Positions 1 to 7,857 of a stretch of 57,167 nt of DNA are shown here, one piece after another. Each line of letters starts with the position of its first letter. The first letter of the stretch is position 1. The stretch is from Longimicrobium sp. GTDB taxonomy: Bacteria > Gemmatimonadota > Gemmatimonadetes > Longimicrobiales > Longimicrobiaceae. The position numbers and the translations under genes were made by a program. Below the pieces are notes generated by a model, which was not told the origin of the DNA, searched no databases, and was given only the letters and a program-made list of their open reading frames with translations. The stretch covers positions 1 through 57,167 of the forward strand of contig DASVTZ010000025.1 in assembly GCA_036387335.1 (NCBI GenBank), written 5' to 3'.

Positions 1-417
1 TATCTGGCGGATCAGGGTGGACGAAACGTGCGCGTGCATCGGGTCAGCCGGCAGGATCACCGTCTCCAGGGTGGGGAGAAGGCGGCGGTTCATCACGGCC
101 ATCTGCGACTCGTATTCCCAATCGACCGCGCCGCGCACGCCGCGCACAACCAGCGATGCTCCCCGGAGGCGCGCGAAGTCCACCAGGAGCCCCTGGAACG
201 CGGCGGCCTCCACGCGCCGCTCGTCCTGGAACGCCTCCCGGATCATCTCCACGCGCTCGTCCACGGTGAACATCCCCTGCTTGGCCGTGGTGGGCGAGTG
301 CGAGACGGCCACCACCACGCGGTCGGCGAAGGAGAGCGCCCGGCGCACGACGTCCTCGTGGCCGAGTGTCAGCGGATCAAACGATCCGGGGCACAGCGCG
401 ATGCGCGGGTCGCTCAT
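1..417 (-). CDS. coaD: Phosphopantetheine adenylyltransferase (partial, 3' end cut by window)
   Basis: Transfers an adenylyl group from ATP to 4'-phosphopantetheine, the penultimate step of coenzyme A synthesis in the cytoplasm. Reading leftwards from the ATG at 417, the protein begins MSDPRIALCPGSFDPLTLGH, which carries the nucleotidyltransferase-fold GSFDPxTxGH signature. Around residue 90 it has VVRGVRG, and the visible end HVSSTLIRQI matches the family's conserved SSTxIR segment. The frame is open to base 1, so 139 codons are seen and roughly 20-25 residues are missing. Its ATG overlaps the stop of rsmD by 4 bp (ATGA). An rsmD-coaD order is a common bacterial pairing and supports the call. 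Confidence 0.93.
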   Translation of the reverse strand, partial: MSDPRIALCPGSFDPLTLGHEDVVRRALSFADRVVVAVSHSPTTAKQGMFTVDERVEMIREAFQDERRVEAAAFQGLLVDFARLRGASLVVRGVRGAVDWEYESQMAVMNRRLLPTLETVILPADPMHAHVSSTLIRQI

Positions 418-941
418 TCGGGGGCGGGGATGAAGGTGAGCGCGGTGTCGCCATAGCGGCGGGTTCGGGCGCCGGGGAGTTCCGGGATCTCGTCGTTGCG
501 CCCGTGCTCGATGCAGAGCAGCCCCGCGAATGGCACGGCCGCGAACGCCTCCGCCAGCGCCGCGGCGAATCCCTGAGCGTAGGGCGGGTCGGCGAATGCC
601 ACGTCGAAGGCGGCCGCCTGCAGCCCGGCGACGTACTTGATCGCATCGGCACGTACGACCTCGGTGCGGGCGGCGGCGCCCAGGGCGGTGAGGTTGGCGC
701 GCAGGCTCTGGAGCGCGGACGGTGCGTGCTCCACGAACGTCGCGTGCGCGGCGCCGCGGGAGAGCGCTTCCAGGCCGAGCGCGCCGCTTCCCGCGAAGAG
801 GTCGAGCACGCGCGCCCCGTCCAGGTGCGGGTCGACGGCGCTCATCCACGCCTCGCGAACGCGGTCGGTGGTCGGCCGTGTGGCGCGTCCCGGCGGCGCC
901 ACGAGGCGGCGGCCGCCCCATTCTCCAGCGACGATTCTCAT
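414..941 (-). CDS. rsmD: 16S rRNA (guanine(966)-N2)-methyltransferase
   Basis: SAM-dependent enzyme that methylates G966 of 16S rRNA during small-subunit assembly. From the ATG at 941 the 175-aa protein starts MRIVAGEWGGRRL, the usual RsmD N-terminus. It has a SAM-binding VLDLFAGSGALGLEALSRGA at about 45-64 and the catalytic DPPY at 118-121. The frame continues upstream to about 1001, but that extension is Arg/Ala-rich and unlike the family, so the internal ATG was chosen. It is translationally coupled to coaD by an ATGA overlap. Upstream, before recJ, lies a repeat-filled spacer. Confidence 0.93.
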   Translation of the reverse strand: MRIVAGEWGGRRLVAPPGRATRPTTDRVREAWMSAVDPHLDGARVLDLFAGSGALGLEALSRGAAHATFVEHAPSALQSLRANLTALGAAARTEVVRADAIKYVAGLQAAAFDVAFADPPYAQGFAAALAEAFAAVPFAGLLCIEHGRNDEIPELPGARTRRYGDTALTFIPAPE

Positions 942-984
942 GCGTGCGGGGCGGAGCGCGTGGAACCGGGCGGCGGAGCGGCGG

Positions 985-1126
985 CGGGCACGGGCGGCCA
1001 CATGGGGCCGCCCCTACGGGGTTGCGGTTCGCACCCTGGCGTTTGCGCGTCGGCGTGCACGCGCAGTTCTCCCCCTCCCCCACGCTCCCCCGCTTGCGGG
1101 GGAGGGGGCCGGGGGGTGGGGGCCCT
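985..1126. repeat. Composite of repeat families E and C 3' of recJ
   Basis: The spacer between rsmD and recJ holds two hairpin units. At about 985-1022 is a family E unit, a GGGCGGCCACATGGGGCCGCCC palindrome split by its centre and followed by the constant CCTACGG. At about 1068-1126 is a family C unit of C-runs and G-runs around CCCCGCTTGCGGGG. Nearly the same C unit, including the flanking GTTCTCCCCCTC, recurs at 54991-55060 beside the M1 peptidase gene. Both copies abut the stop codon of a minus-strand gene, so a role at transcript ends is possible. Confidence 0.75.
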
Positions 1127-2850
1127 CACGACGCCGGCCGCAGGTCGACCAGCTTCGCCTGGGGCGTGGTGCGGCCGTTGTACGTGTTCTCCTCCAGCTT
1201 GAACGCCACGTCCAGGGGGCCGTCGAAGAAGCCGGGCTCCTCCAGGCGCTCCGCCATCCCGAAGCCGATGGCGTCCAGCGTGTGGCCGAATGCGCCCAGG
1301 GTGAGCTTCAGGTGTCCCTTGCCCACTGACTTGGGCGGGGCCGCAAGGCGGACGCCGCGCACGGCGAAGATGGGCGTCGCGTTCCCCATCCCGAACGGGC
1401 CGGCGTGGCGGATCAGGCGCGCCAGCTCCTCGTTCGCCTGGTGTAGCTCCAACTCCAGGTCCACGCGCACCTGCGGAACCAGGTGGTCGTCTTCCAGGAG
1501 GGAGCGGGCGCGGCCGTCGAAGGCTTCGCGGAAGGCGTCGACCCGTTCGGGGCGGATGGAGCACCCGGCCGCCATCCGGTGACCACCGAAGCGCGTCAGG
1601 TGCTCCGAACAGTCGCGCATCGCGTCGTACAGGTGGAAGCCGGGGATGGAGCGCGCGCTTCCCTTCCCATCGTTCCCCCCATCCAGCGCGATCATCACGG
1701 TGGGGCGGTGGATGCGCTCCACCACGCGCGACGCCACGATGCCAATTACGCCGGGATGCCAGCCGTCGGCCGCCAGCACGACGCCGCGGTCTCGGTCGGG
1801 ATCGAACTGCGTTTCGAGCTGCAGGAGGGCGGCGCGCAGGGTGTCGCCATCGACCGTCTGGCGCCAGCGGTTCTCCTCTTCCAGCGTCGCCGCGATCCGG
1901 TCCGCCTCGCGCTCGTCGTCGGTCAGCAGGAGGCGGACGCCGCGGAGCGCCTCGCCCATGCGGCCTACGGCGTTGAGGCGCGGGGCGAGGACGAATCCCA
2001 CCTGCGTCGCCGTGATCTCCTTGTCGGCCAGCCCGGTGACGCGCAGCAGGGCGCGGAGGCCTGGGTTGGGCGTCTGTGGAAGGATCTTGAGGCCCCAGCG
2101 CACCAGCGCCCGGTTCTCCCCCACCAGCGGCGCCAGGTCCGCGATGGTAGCGACGGCCACCAGGTCCAGAAACGAGTGCAGGCGCTCCTCAGGGAAGCCG
2201 AGCTCGGCGGCGAGCGCACAGCACACCTTGTACGCCACCCCGACTCCGGCCAGTCCCTTTTCAGGATACTCGCAATCGCCCCGGTTGGGATTCACCACCG
2301 CGGCGGCGGCGGGAAGGGTGGGGCCGGCGGTGTGGTGGTCGGTGACGATGACGTCGATGCCGGCGGCGGTGGCGCGCTCCACGGCATCGTGCGCCACGAT
2401 CCCGCAGTCGCCGGTCAGGATCAGCGTGGCGCCCCATTTCCTCGCCTCCGCGATCCCCGCGTCGGACAGGTCGTAGCCGTCCACCAGCCGGTGCGGGACG
2501 AAGGGGATGGCGCGCAGCCCCATCATCCCCAGCGCGCGGGTGAAGAGCGCGGTGGAGCAGATCCCGTCCACGTCGTAGTCGCCGTGCACCAGCACCGCCT
2601 CGTTGCGCTCGCGCGCGCGGCGCAGGCGGGCCACGGCGTCGCCCATCCCCGCCAGCAGCGAGGGCGCGTGGAGCTGCCCCGCGTGCGGACGCAGGAAGCC
2701 GCGCGCGGCCAGCGGCTCCGCCATCCCGCGCTGCGCCAGCAGGCCGCAGAGGACGGGAGGGAGCCGCAGCTCCTGGCAGAGGCGGTTGACGGCGGCGGAG
2801 TCGGGTGGCTGGGGGAAGACCCAGCGGCGGGGCGCGACGGCGGTGAGCAT
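1126..2850 (-). CDS. recJ: Single-stranded-DNA-specific exonuclease RecJ
   Basis: 5'-to-3' single-strand DNA exonuclease of the DHH phosphoesterase superfamily, used in recombination and mismatch or base-excision repair. The 574-aa protein has the metal-binding DYDVDG motif at 91-96, the DHHTAG motif at about 171-176, and a DHHA1-type nucleic-acid-binding region with ADGWHPGVIGIVASR. A C-terminal OB-like part ends the protein, as is usual for RecJ. I chose the ATG at 2850 over the TTG two codons upstream. No strong ribosome-binding site is visible for either. Its stop codon lies at the edge of the family C repeat. Confidence 0.95.
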   Translation of the reverse strand: MLTAVAPRRWVFPQPPDSAAVNRLCQELRLPPVLCGLLAQRGMAEPLAARGFLRPHAGQLHAPSLLAGMGDAVARLRRARERNEAVLVHGDYDVDGICSTALFTRALGMMGLRAIPFVPHRLVDGYDLSDAGIAEARKWGATLILTGDCGIVAHDAVERATAAGIDVIVTDHHTAGPTLPAAAAVVNPNRGDCEYPEKGLAGVGVAYKVCCALAAELGFPEERLHSFLDLVAVATIADLAPLVGENRALVRWGLKILPQTPNPGLRALLRVTGLADKEITATQVGFVLAPRLNAVGRMGEALRGVRLLLTDDEREADRIAATLEEENRWRQTVDGDTLRAALLQLETQFDPDRDRGVVLAADGWHPGVIGIVASRVVERIHRPTVMIALDGGNDGKGSARSIPGFHLYDAMRDCSEHLTRFGGHRMAAGCSIRPERVDAFREAFDGRARSLLEDDHLVPQVRVDLELELHQANEELARLIRHAGPFGMGNATPIFAVRGVRLAAPPKSVGKGHLKLTLGAFGHTLDAIGFGMAERLEEPGFFDGPLDVAFKLEENTYNGRTTPQAKLVDLRPAS

Positions 2851-2928
2851 GCCCAAGTGTAGCCACGCCCCGCCGGATCGGGCAAGCCGTTCCGGCGGGG
2901 CGTGCGCGGGGTGGCGCGTACCGCCCGC

Positions 2929-3096
2929 TTAGAAGCCGAAGACCCAGAGCAGCGAAAAGAGCGCGATCAGCACGCAGACGCCGATCACCACGTACTGCAT
3001 GGCGCCGCGGCCAGGGCTGGGGACGCTCTCCTTCACCTGGGGCACGGGCTCCGACCCGCCGTCGAAGGGGAGGTCCTTGTGGTCGTCGGGGCTCAT
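2929..3096 (-). CDS. Small single-pass membrane protein, unknown function
   Basis: A 55-aa protein from the ATG at 3096. It has a charged, Pro-rich N-terminal half (MSPDDHKDLPFDGGSEP) and one hydrophobic helix at about 34-52 (YVVIGVCVLIALFSLLWVF) that ends almost at the C-terminus. The layout suggests a tail-anchored inner-membrane peptide. The open frame extends further upstream, but that part is Arg-rich and lacks a plausible start. It sits alone between recJ and a divergent acetyltransferase gene. I recognise no family. The clear helix and clean start make it more likely real than not. Confidence 0.6.
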   Translation of the reverse strand: MSPDDHKDLPFDGGSEPVPQVKESVPSPGRGAMQYVVIGVCVLIALFSLLWVFGF

Positions 3097-3236
3097 GGCG
3101 TGCTCCAGCTTGCGGGTGTGTGGGCATCGTGATTCGAGGCGCGGTGGAGAGCAACCCGCATGCCGCTTCCCCCGGCGGCGCCCGTTCCCTACCTTGGCGG
3201 GGTCACGCGCTCCCCACCGCCTTCCCTCGCCCAACG

Positions 3237-3812
3237 ATGCCCACCCTTCGCGAGCCTCCGGTGCTGACCACCGCGCGCCTGACGCTGCGCCTGGCCGAGC
3301 CCGGCGACGCCGAGGCTATCGCGCGCTACTTCGTGGAGAACCACGACCACCTGGCGAGCACCCGCCCGCGGATGGAGGCCGAGTTCTTTACGGCGGAGTT
3401 CTGGCGCTCGCAGGCGCAGGCGAGCCGCTCCGAGTTCCGCGGCGACCGCTCGCTGCGCCTCTTCATGTGGGAGCACGCGAACCCCGGCCGCGTGATCGGC
3501 AACGCCAACTTCACCCAGTTCGTGCGCGGCGCGGCGCACTACTGCGTCCTCGGCTACGGCATCGCCGCCGACCGCGAGGGGCACGGGCTGATGCGCGAGG
3601 GGCTGGAGGCGGCGATCCAATACGTGTTCCGCGAGCTGAACATGCACCGCGTGATGGCGAACTTCTTTCCGTGGAACCGGCGCAGTGGGGGGCTGCTGCG
3701 GAGGCTCGGGTTCGTGGTGGAGGGGTACGCGCGGGACTACCTGTACCTCGACGGCGAGTGGCAGGACCACGTGCTGACGAGCTTGACGAACGCGGAGTGG
3801 CGGGCGGGGTGA
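3237..3812 (+). CDS. GNAT-family N-acetyltransferase, RimJ/RimL-like
   Basis: Predicted acetyl-CoA-dependent N-acetyltransferase of the ribosomal-protein-alanine (RimJ) group, 191 aa. It begins MPTLREPPVLTTARLTLRLA, the typical LxTxRLxLR opening, then has the conserved region GYGIAADREGHGLMREGLEA (acetyl-CoA site, about 115-134). Further on are ELNMHRVMANFFPWNRRS and a GFVVEGYARDYLYLDGEWQD tail, both characteristic of RimJ-type proteins. The ATG at 3237 was chosen because the frame upstream is low-complexity. The substrate cannot be told from sequence: it may be a ribosomal protein N-terminus or another amine. Confidence 0.88.
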   Translation: MPTLREPPVLTTARLTLRLAEPGDAEAIARYFVENHDHLASTRPRMEAEFFTAEFWRSQAQASRSEFRGDRSLRLFMWEHANPGRVIGNANFTQFVRGAAHYCVLGYGIAADREGHGLMREGLEAAIQYVFRELNMHRVMANFFPWNRRSGGLLRRLGFVVEGYARDYLYLDGEWQDHVLTSLTNAEWRAG

Positions 3813-3834
3813 GGTTTGGGGGCTGAGCGGGGGC

Positions 3835-4080
3835 CGGCGGTTGAAACCGCTGCAACAACGGCGGGAAGCCTGCCTTCGCAGGCTGGTCGGGGGCGTGTCG
3901 GTGCCGGATCGGCGGCGCCCGGAACGCCGGGGGCGGGGTCGCCGGCGGGGCATCGCCGGGGGCTAAAGCCCCCGGCTGGGACCACGCGAAGGCGGCTGAA
4001 GCCGGCTTGAGGAACGCAGATCTCGCCCGGGAGTCCGCGAAGGCGGACTTTGTGCTGTTGTTGCCGCGAGTTCACTCGCC
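3835..4080 (+). repeat. Family A modular hairpin array (copy A1, longest)
   Basis: Intergenic string of short hairpins. In order: GGCGGTTGAAACCGCC-like (loop TGAA), GCCTGCCTTCGCAGGC (loop CTTC), GGGGGCTAAAGCCCCC (loop TAAA) followed by the linker GGCTGGGACCACGCGAAG, GGCGGCTGAAGCCGGC, TCCGCGAAGGCGGA, and CGAGTTCACTCG at the right end. Related arrays lie at 11643-11764, 17203-17256, 21115-21239, 25184-25342 and 44287-44471. Stem bases differ between copies but stay paired. No open frame in it looks coding. Confidence 0.85.
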
Positions 4081-4119
4081 AGGGGCGGGATCCCGGCTGG
4101 GGACCCCGCCTCTTTCGCA

Positions 4120-5055
4120 TCACTGCCGCGGCGGCGGGATGCTGATCGTTTCGCGCGGCATGGATGGCTGCGGGTTGGAGGGCGGCGCGGGCTGCGGGTA
4201 CTCCTGCGGTGCGGGCGGGCCCTGGGTCGGCGCGGGGTTCTGCGTCGGCGGCGGTGGGCGGCGCACCGGGGGACGCGGGCGCGGGGTGGCGGCCGGCGGC
4301 ACCTGCGCAGGCGGGCGGGCGGCGCCCGGCTGCTGCACGGGCGGGCGCGCCACTCCCGGCTGCTGCACTGGAGCACCCGGTACCGCGCCCGGCACCGCAG
4401 GCTGCACCCCGCCCGGAGGCACGGCACCCGGCGCGACGCTCGCGCGCTGGATCGAATCCATACGGATCGAGTCCAGGCGGATCGAGTCGCGGCGGATGGA
4501 GTCGAGCTCCTCCGGGGTGGGCGGGACGATGATGGGGGCGCCGCCCAGGAGCCGCGTAAAGGGCGCGCCGCGGGGACGCCGCACGAAGGCGGCGCGGGTG
4601 CGCGGCGGCCAGCGCTCCACCGAGAGCACGTTGGTGAGCTCCAGCCAGAGCGTGTCGTTCACCACGCGGCCCGCCACGAACTGCTGCACCCCCTCCCCCG
4701 GAAAGGCCACCAGGGCGAAGACGCCGTCCTTGCGCACCTCGCCGGTGAAGGGGATCACGAAGCTGCCCGGCACCCCGTACTGACCCGCAACCGAGTCCAG
4801 CCGCTGCGTCAGGAAGCGGAACTCGCCCGGCGGCGTGAGCTGGTAGTCGCTGTTCGCCATCGACGCGCTGTCGCGCGGCGCGATCTCGAAGCCGGCGAAG
4901 AGCCACCGCCCCCGCACCTCCGGCAAGCCCGCCCTCCGCTCCGCGCTGGGCCGCTGCAACGGTGGCAGCGGCTCCACCTCGTCGGGCCCGCATCCCGCCG
5001 CGAAGGCCAGCAGCGCCAGCCCCGCCCAGATCGCTCTTCCCCGTCGTCCGGCCAC
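4120..5055 (-). CDS. Predicted lipoprotein with DSIR-type repeats and a Pro/Gln-rich tail
   Basis: About 311 aa from a GTG at 5055, preceded by a GGGAGAGAG ribosome-binding site. The N-terminus VAGRRGRAIWAGLALLAFAAGC is a type II signal with a lipobox cysteine, so the protein is probably lipid-anchored in the envelope. The globular part (about 25-190) has no family I recognise. Around 195-215 comes a heptad-like run (LDSIRRDSIRLDSIRMDSI). The last third is almost entirely Pro, Ala, Gln, Val and Arg (PVQQPGAARPP repeated), as in proteins that span periplasm or bind peptidoglycan. It stands alone, divergent from the PerR-like gene. Confidence 0.7.
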   Translation of the reverse strand: MAGRRGRAIWAGLALLAFAAGCGPDEVEPLPPLQRPSAERRAGLPEVRGRWLFAGFEIAPRDSASMANSDYQLTPPGEFRFLTQRLDSVAGQYGVPGSFVIPFTGEVRKDGVFALVAFPGEGVQQFVAGRVVNDTLWLELTNVLSVERWPPRTRAAFVRRPRGAPFTRLLGGAPIIVPPTPEELDSIRRDSIRLDSIRMDSIQRASVAPGAVPPGGVQPAVPGAVPGAPVQQPGVARPPVQQPGAARPPAQVPPAATPRPRPPVRRPPPPTQNPAPTQGPPAPQEYPQPAPPSNPQPSMPRETISIPPPRQ

Positions 5056-5154
5056 GCCTCTCTCCCTGTTGGGTTTGGATCGCACGGCGCCCGCCCGCGC
5101 ATCGTCCGTGCCGGGGCGGCGGCGAGTGCGGCTACGTGCGCGCGGGCGCTGGAG

Positions 5155-5183
5155 TTGACACCCTCCGGAACCCGCCCTAGCTT
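5155..5183 (+). promoter_or_regulatory. Sigma-70-type promoter for the PerR-like gene
   Basis: TTGACA at 5155-5160, a 17-bp spacer, then TAGCTT at 5178-5183. The -35 box is a perfect match. The -10 box is weaker but correctly spaced. It lies 21 bp ahead of the first possible start codon of the Fur/PerR gene, in the divergent spacer with the lipoprotein gene. Confidence 0.55.
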
Positions 5184-5203
5184 GGAAACGCCGGTGCTCC
5201 GCG

Positions 5204-5686
5204 ATGGAGCCCGCCCGACTCCCAGGCCGCCCCCTGATTCCGATGGTCACCACCGCGAACCCGCGCCCCGAAGAGGTGGACGCCGTCCTCCGCGAAGCGC
5301 TGGAGGCGAACGGCCAGCGGTTCACCGAGCAGCGCGCCGCCGTCTACCGCTTCCTCCGCGGCACCGACGAGCACCCCACCGCCGACGAGGTGTTCACCGT
5401 CGTGCGCGGCGAGATCTCGGACATCTCGCTGGCCACGGTGTACAAGGCGCTGGAGACGCTGGTGAGCTGCGGGCTGGCCGCCAAGCTCTCGTACGGCGAC
5501 GGCTCGGCCCGCTACGACGCGCGCACCGACGAGCACTACCACTCCCGCTGCCTGGGCTGCGGCGTGGTTCGCGACGTGCACGCCACCGAGCCCGCGTACC
5601 GCCCCCAGGTGCGCGTGGGCGACGGCTTCCGCGTCGAAGGGTTCCGCGTGGAGGTGGTGGGCTACTGCGGAAGCTGCGGCGGCTGA
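5204..5686 (+). CDS. Fur-family peroxide-response regulator, PerR-like
   Basis: Metal-dependent DNA-binding repressor; PerR proteins sense peroxide through iron-catalysed histidine oxidation. Of 160 aa, the winged helix covers about 35-100 (RFTEQRAAVYRFL, LATVYKALETL). Regulatory-site ligands align with Bacillus PerR: His57, Asp105, His111, His113 and Asp124. Asp at the last position is the PerR-type residue, where Fur has Glu. Structural zinc cysteines are present as CLGC (116-119) and CGSC (155-158). An internal ATG at 5243 would give a 147-aa protein starting closer to family norms. Neither start has a clear ribosome-binding site. A strong terminator follows the gene. Confidence 0.9.
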   Translation: MEPARLPGRPLIPMVTTANPRPEEVDAVLREALEANGQRFTEQRAAVYRFLRGTDEHPTADEVFTVVRGEISDISLATVYKALETLVSCGLAAKLSYGDGSARYDARTDEHYHSRCLGCGVVRDVHATEPAYRPQVRVGDGFRVEGFRVEVVGYCGSCGG

Positions 5687-5708
5687 CCCACCGCGCCTCC
5701 CCCTCCTG

Positions 5709-5733
5709 ACGCTCCCCGCGGGGAGCGTTTTTC
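5709..5733 (+). terminator. Rho-independent terminator after the PerR-like gene
   Basis: A perfect 20-nt palindrome, ACGCTCCCCGCGGGGAGCGT, followed by TTTT and then CGTTT. It separates the regulator from the downstream FAD-dehydrogenase gene. Confidence 0.85.
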
Positions 5734-5757
5734 GTTTCCGCCTCCAAGCGCGCCACG

Positions 5758-7326
5758 ATGCACCCCGCCTCCCCTCCCTGTCAACCCGCCGCTCCGCGCG
5801 CCGCGCCTTCGATCCCCGGCTTCCGGGGCGAGGTGCTGGGTGACGAGGCGCGCTGCACCCCCTTCGGCGAGGCATCGGGGATCTTTCGCGCGCTCCCCGA
5901 CGCCGTCGCCGTGCCTGTCGATGCCGGCGACGTGGCCGCGCTGGTGGCGTGGGCCGCCTCGACGCGGACCGCGCTCGTCCCCCGCGGCGCCGGAACGGGG
6001 ATGCCGGGTGGCAACGTGGGGCGCGGCATGGCGGTGGACCTGGTCTCCGGCTTTCACGCGATCCTTTCGGTGGATGGAGATGCGCGGCGCGCCCGCATCC
6101 TCCCCGGCTGCACGCTGGCGGAGCTCAACGCCGCCGCCGCGCCGCACGGCCTCCAATTCCCCGTGGACCCGTCCAGCGCCGCGCGCGCCACGCTGGGTGG
6201 GATGATCGCCAACAACTCGGGCGGCGTGCACACGGTGAAGCACGGCTCCACGCGCCGCTGGGTCCATGCGCTGGAGGTCGTCCTCGCCGACGGCACGCGC
6301 GCTCACGTGGAGCGCGGCGCCCCGCCCGAGCACCCGCGCCTGCGCGAGATCCTCGCCGAGGTCGACGCCGCCATCGAGCCGCATCGCGCCGCCATCGAGG
6401 CGCGGTGGCCGCGCGTGCGAAAGAACTCGTCCGGCTACGCCCTGCGCGAGTACCTGGAGAGCGGCGACGCCATGGACCTGCTGGTGGGGAGCGAGGGGAC
6501 GCTGGCGCTGCTGACGACCGCGGAGGTGCGCCTGGAGCCGGTCGCCGCCGCGCGCGCGCTGGCGCTGCTGGAGTTCACCGACTTGTCCGCCGCCGCGGCC
6601 GCGGTGCAGCGCATCCTGGCGCTGGAGCCCGCCGGGTGCGAGATGATCGACCGCACCTTTATCGACCTGGTGCGCGGCGGCGGCGAGGACCCCGGCTACC
6701 CCCTGCGCCCCGGCCTGGAGGCGATCCTCTTCGTGGAGATGGAGGGCGCCTCGGTGGATGAGGTCGCCGGGTCGCTGGAGCGGGTGCGGGAGGCTTTGGG
6801 CAGGGTGGCGGACCGGATCAGCATCGCGATCGATCCGGAGGAGCAGGAGCGCTTCTGGCACGTGCGCCACGCCGCGAGCCCCCTGATCGCGAAGCTGGCC
6901 GGCGGGCGGATTTCGATGCAGTTCATCGAGGACGGCGTCGTTCCCGTCGATCGCCTCGCCGACTACGTCCACCTCCTGCGGCGCGTGCTGGCGGCCAACG
7001 ATCTCCCCGCCGTCATCTTCGGCCACGCGGGCGACGGCAACCTGCACGTCAACCCGCTGGTTGACGTGGACGCGCCGGGGTGGAAGGCGCGTGTGGAGGC
7101 CATCGTGTACGAGGTGGCGGAGGGCGTCGCGTCGCTCGGCGGCACCATGGCCGGCGAGCACGGCGACGGCCGACTGCGCGCGCCGCTCATCGAGATCATC
7201 TGGGGCGCCGAGATCGTGGAGTGCTTCCGCGCCGTGAAGCGTGCCTTCGACCCGCTCGGCATCCTCAACCCCGGCGTGATCCTCCCCCTCCCCGGCCAGC
7301 GCCCGCTCGACGCGATCCGCTACTGA
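5758..7326 (+). CDS. FAD-linked oxidoreductase, GlcD/D-lactate dehydrogenase type
   Basis: Predicted flavoprotein of the FAD-binding PCMH (VAO) superfamily that oxidises a 2-hydroxy acid such as glycolate or D-lactate. The 522-aa protein has the FAD pyrophosphate-binding stretch PRGAGTGMPGGNVGRG at 75-90, the conserved GGMIANNSGG region near 143-152, and the FAD-oxidase C-domain signature GHAGDGNLHVNP near 422. It ends with a GEHGDG motif and LFNPG-like GILNPGV. No Fe-S or cysteine-rich domain is fused and none is encoded next to it, so electron delivery is unclear. Its ATG at 5758 lies just behind the terminator of the regulator gene, so it needs its own promoter. Confidence 0.88.
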   Translation: MHPASPPCQPAAPRAAPSIPGFRGEVLGDEARCTPFGEASGIFRALPDAVAVPVDAGDVAALVAWAASTRTALVPRGAGTGMPGGNVGRGMAVDLVSGFHAILSVDGDARRARILPGCTLAELNAAAAPHGLQFPVDPSSAARATLGGMIANNSGGVHTVKHGSTRRWVHALEVVLADGTRAHVERGAPPEHPRLREILAEVDAAIEPHRAAIEARWPRVRKNSSGYALREYLESGDAMDLLVGSEGTLALLTTAEVRLEPVAAARALALLEFTDLSAAAAAVQRILALEPAGCEMIDRTFIDLVRGGGEDPGYPLRPGLEAILFVEMEGASVDEVAGSLERVREALGRVADRISIAIDPEEQERFWHVRHAASPLIAKLAGGRISMQFIEDGVVPVDRLADYVHLLRRVLAANDLPAVIFGHAGDGNLHVNPLVDVDAPGWKARVEAIVYEVAEGVASLGGTMAGEHGDGRLRAPLIEIIWGAEIVECFRAVKRAFDPLGILNPGVILPLPGQRPLDAIRY

Positions 7327-7350
7327 AGCCGCGCTCCTGAGGTTGCGCGA

Positions 7351-7857
7351 CTAGCCTGCGCGGACGATGCGGCTCAGCGTGACGATCTGCCCCGTGTGCC
7401 GCTGCGCGTGCTCGGCGGCGTGGAAGATCAGGCCCATCACCGTGCTCGGAAGCTGGAGCCGCCCCACGCCACGCGGGAGCAGGAGATCCGCCTCAGGCGT
7501 GGCGCGGATCTGCGCGAGTGCGCGCGCGATCGCCTCGTCCACGCCGCGCAGCAGGTCGTCGGCGGTGGGCGCGGGATCGCCGGGGTCGGGCTCGGCCCGG
7601 AGGTAGGCGAGCTGCGCGTCCGTCAGCGGCTCGCCGCGGGCGTAGGTGAGAAGGCGGTCGAGGATGCCAGGGATGTGGCGCAGGTGGAAGCCGACCGACG
7701 CCACGCCGCCGGGACGCGCCCACAGCTGCTCCACCGTGAGCCCCGCGGCGACGCGCGCGACGTCCTCGCCTGCGCCGGCCAGGGCGTGCGCGGCGGGCAT
7801 CAGCAGCGGCGGCACGCCGGGCATCGGGCCGCGCAGCCAGACCTCGGGCTCACTCAT
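7351..7857 (-). CDS. DinB-family protein (putative metal-dependent enzyme)
   Basis: Four-helix-bundle protein of the DinB/YfiT-like superfamily, 168 aa from the ATG at 7857. Members are thiol-S-transferase-like or DNA-damage-inducible and usually bind a metal through three histidines. Here the candidates are His in GFHLRHIPGILD (about residue 60) and the pair in FHAAEHAQRHTGQI near the C-terminus. Its start overlaps the end of the upstream zinc-ribbon protein gene by 8 bp, so the two are probably co-translated. It converges on the FAD-oxidoreductase gene, with no clear terminator between them. Confidence 0.8.
   Translation of the reverse strand: MSEPEVWLRGPMPGVPPLLMPAAHALAGAGEDVARVAAGLTVEQLWARPGGVASVGFHLRHIPGILDRLLTYARGEPLTDAQLAYLRAEPDPGDPAPTADDLLRGVDEAIARALAQIRATPEADLLLPRGVGRLQLPSTVMGLIFHAAEHAQRHTGQIVTLSRIVRAG

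Noticed and set aside
3835-4080. CRISPR-like repeat array
   Set aside because: Units are hairpins of different sequence without regular spacers; no cas genes are nearby.
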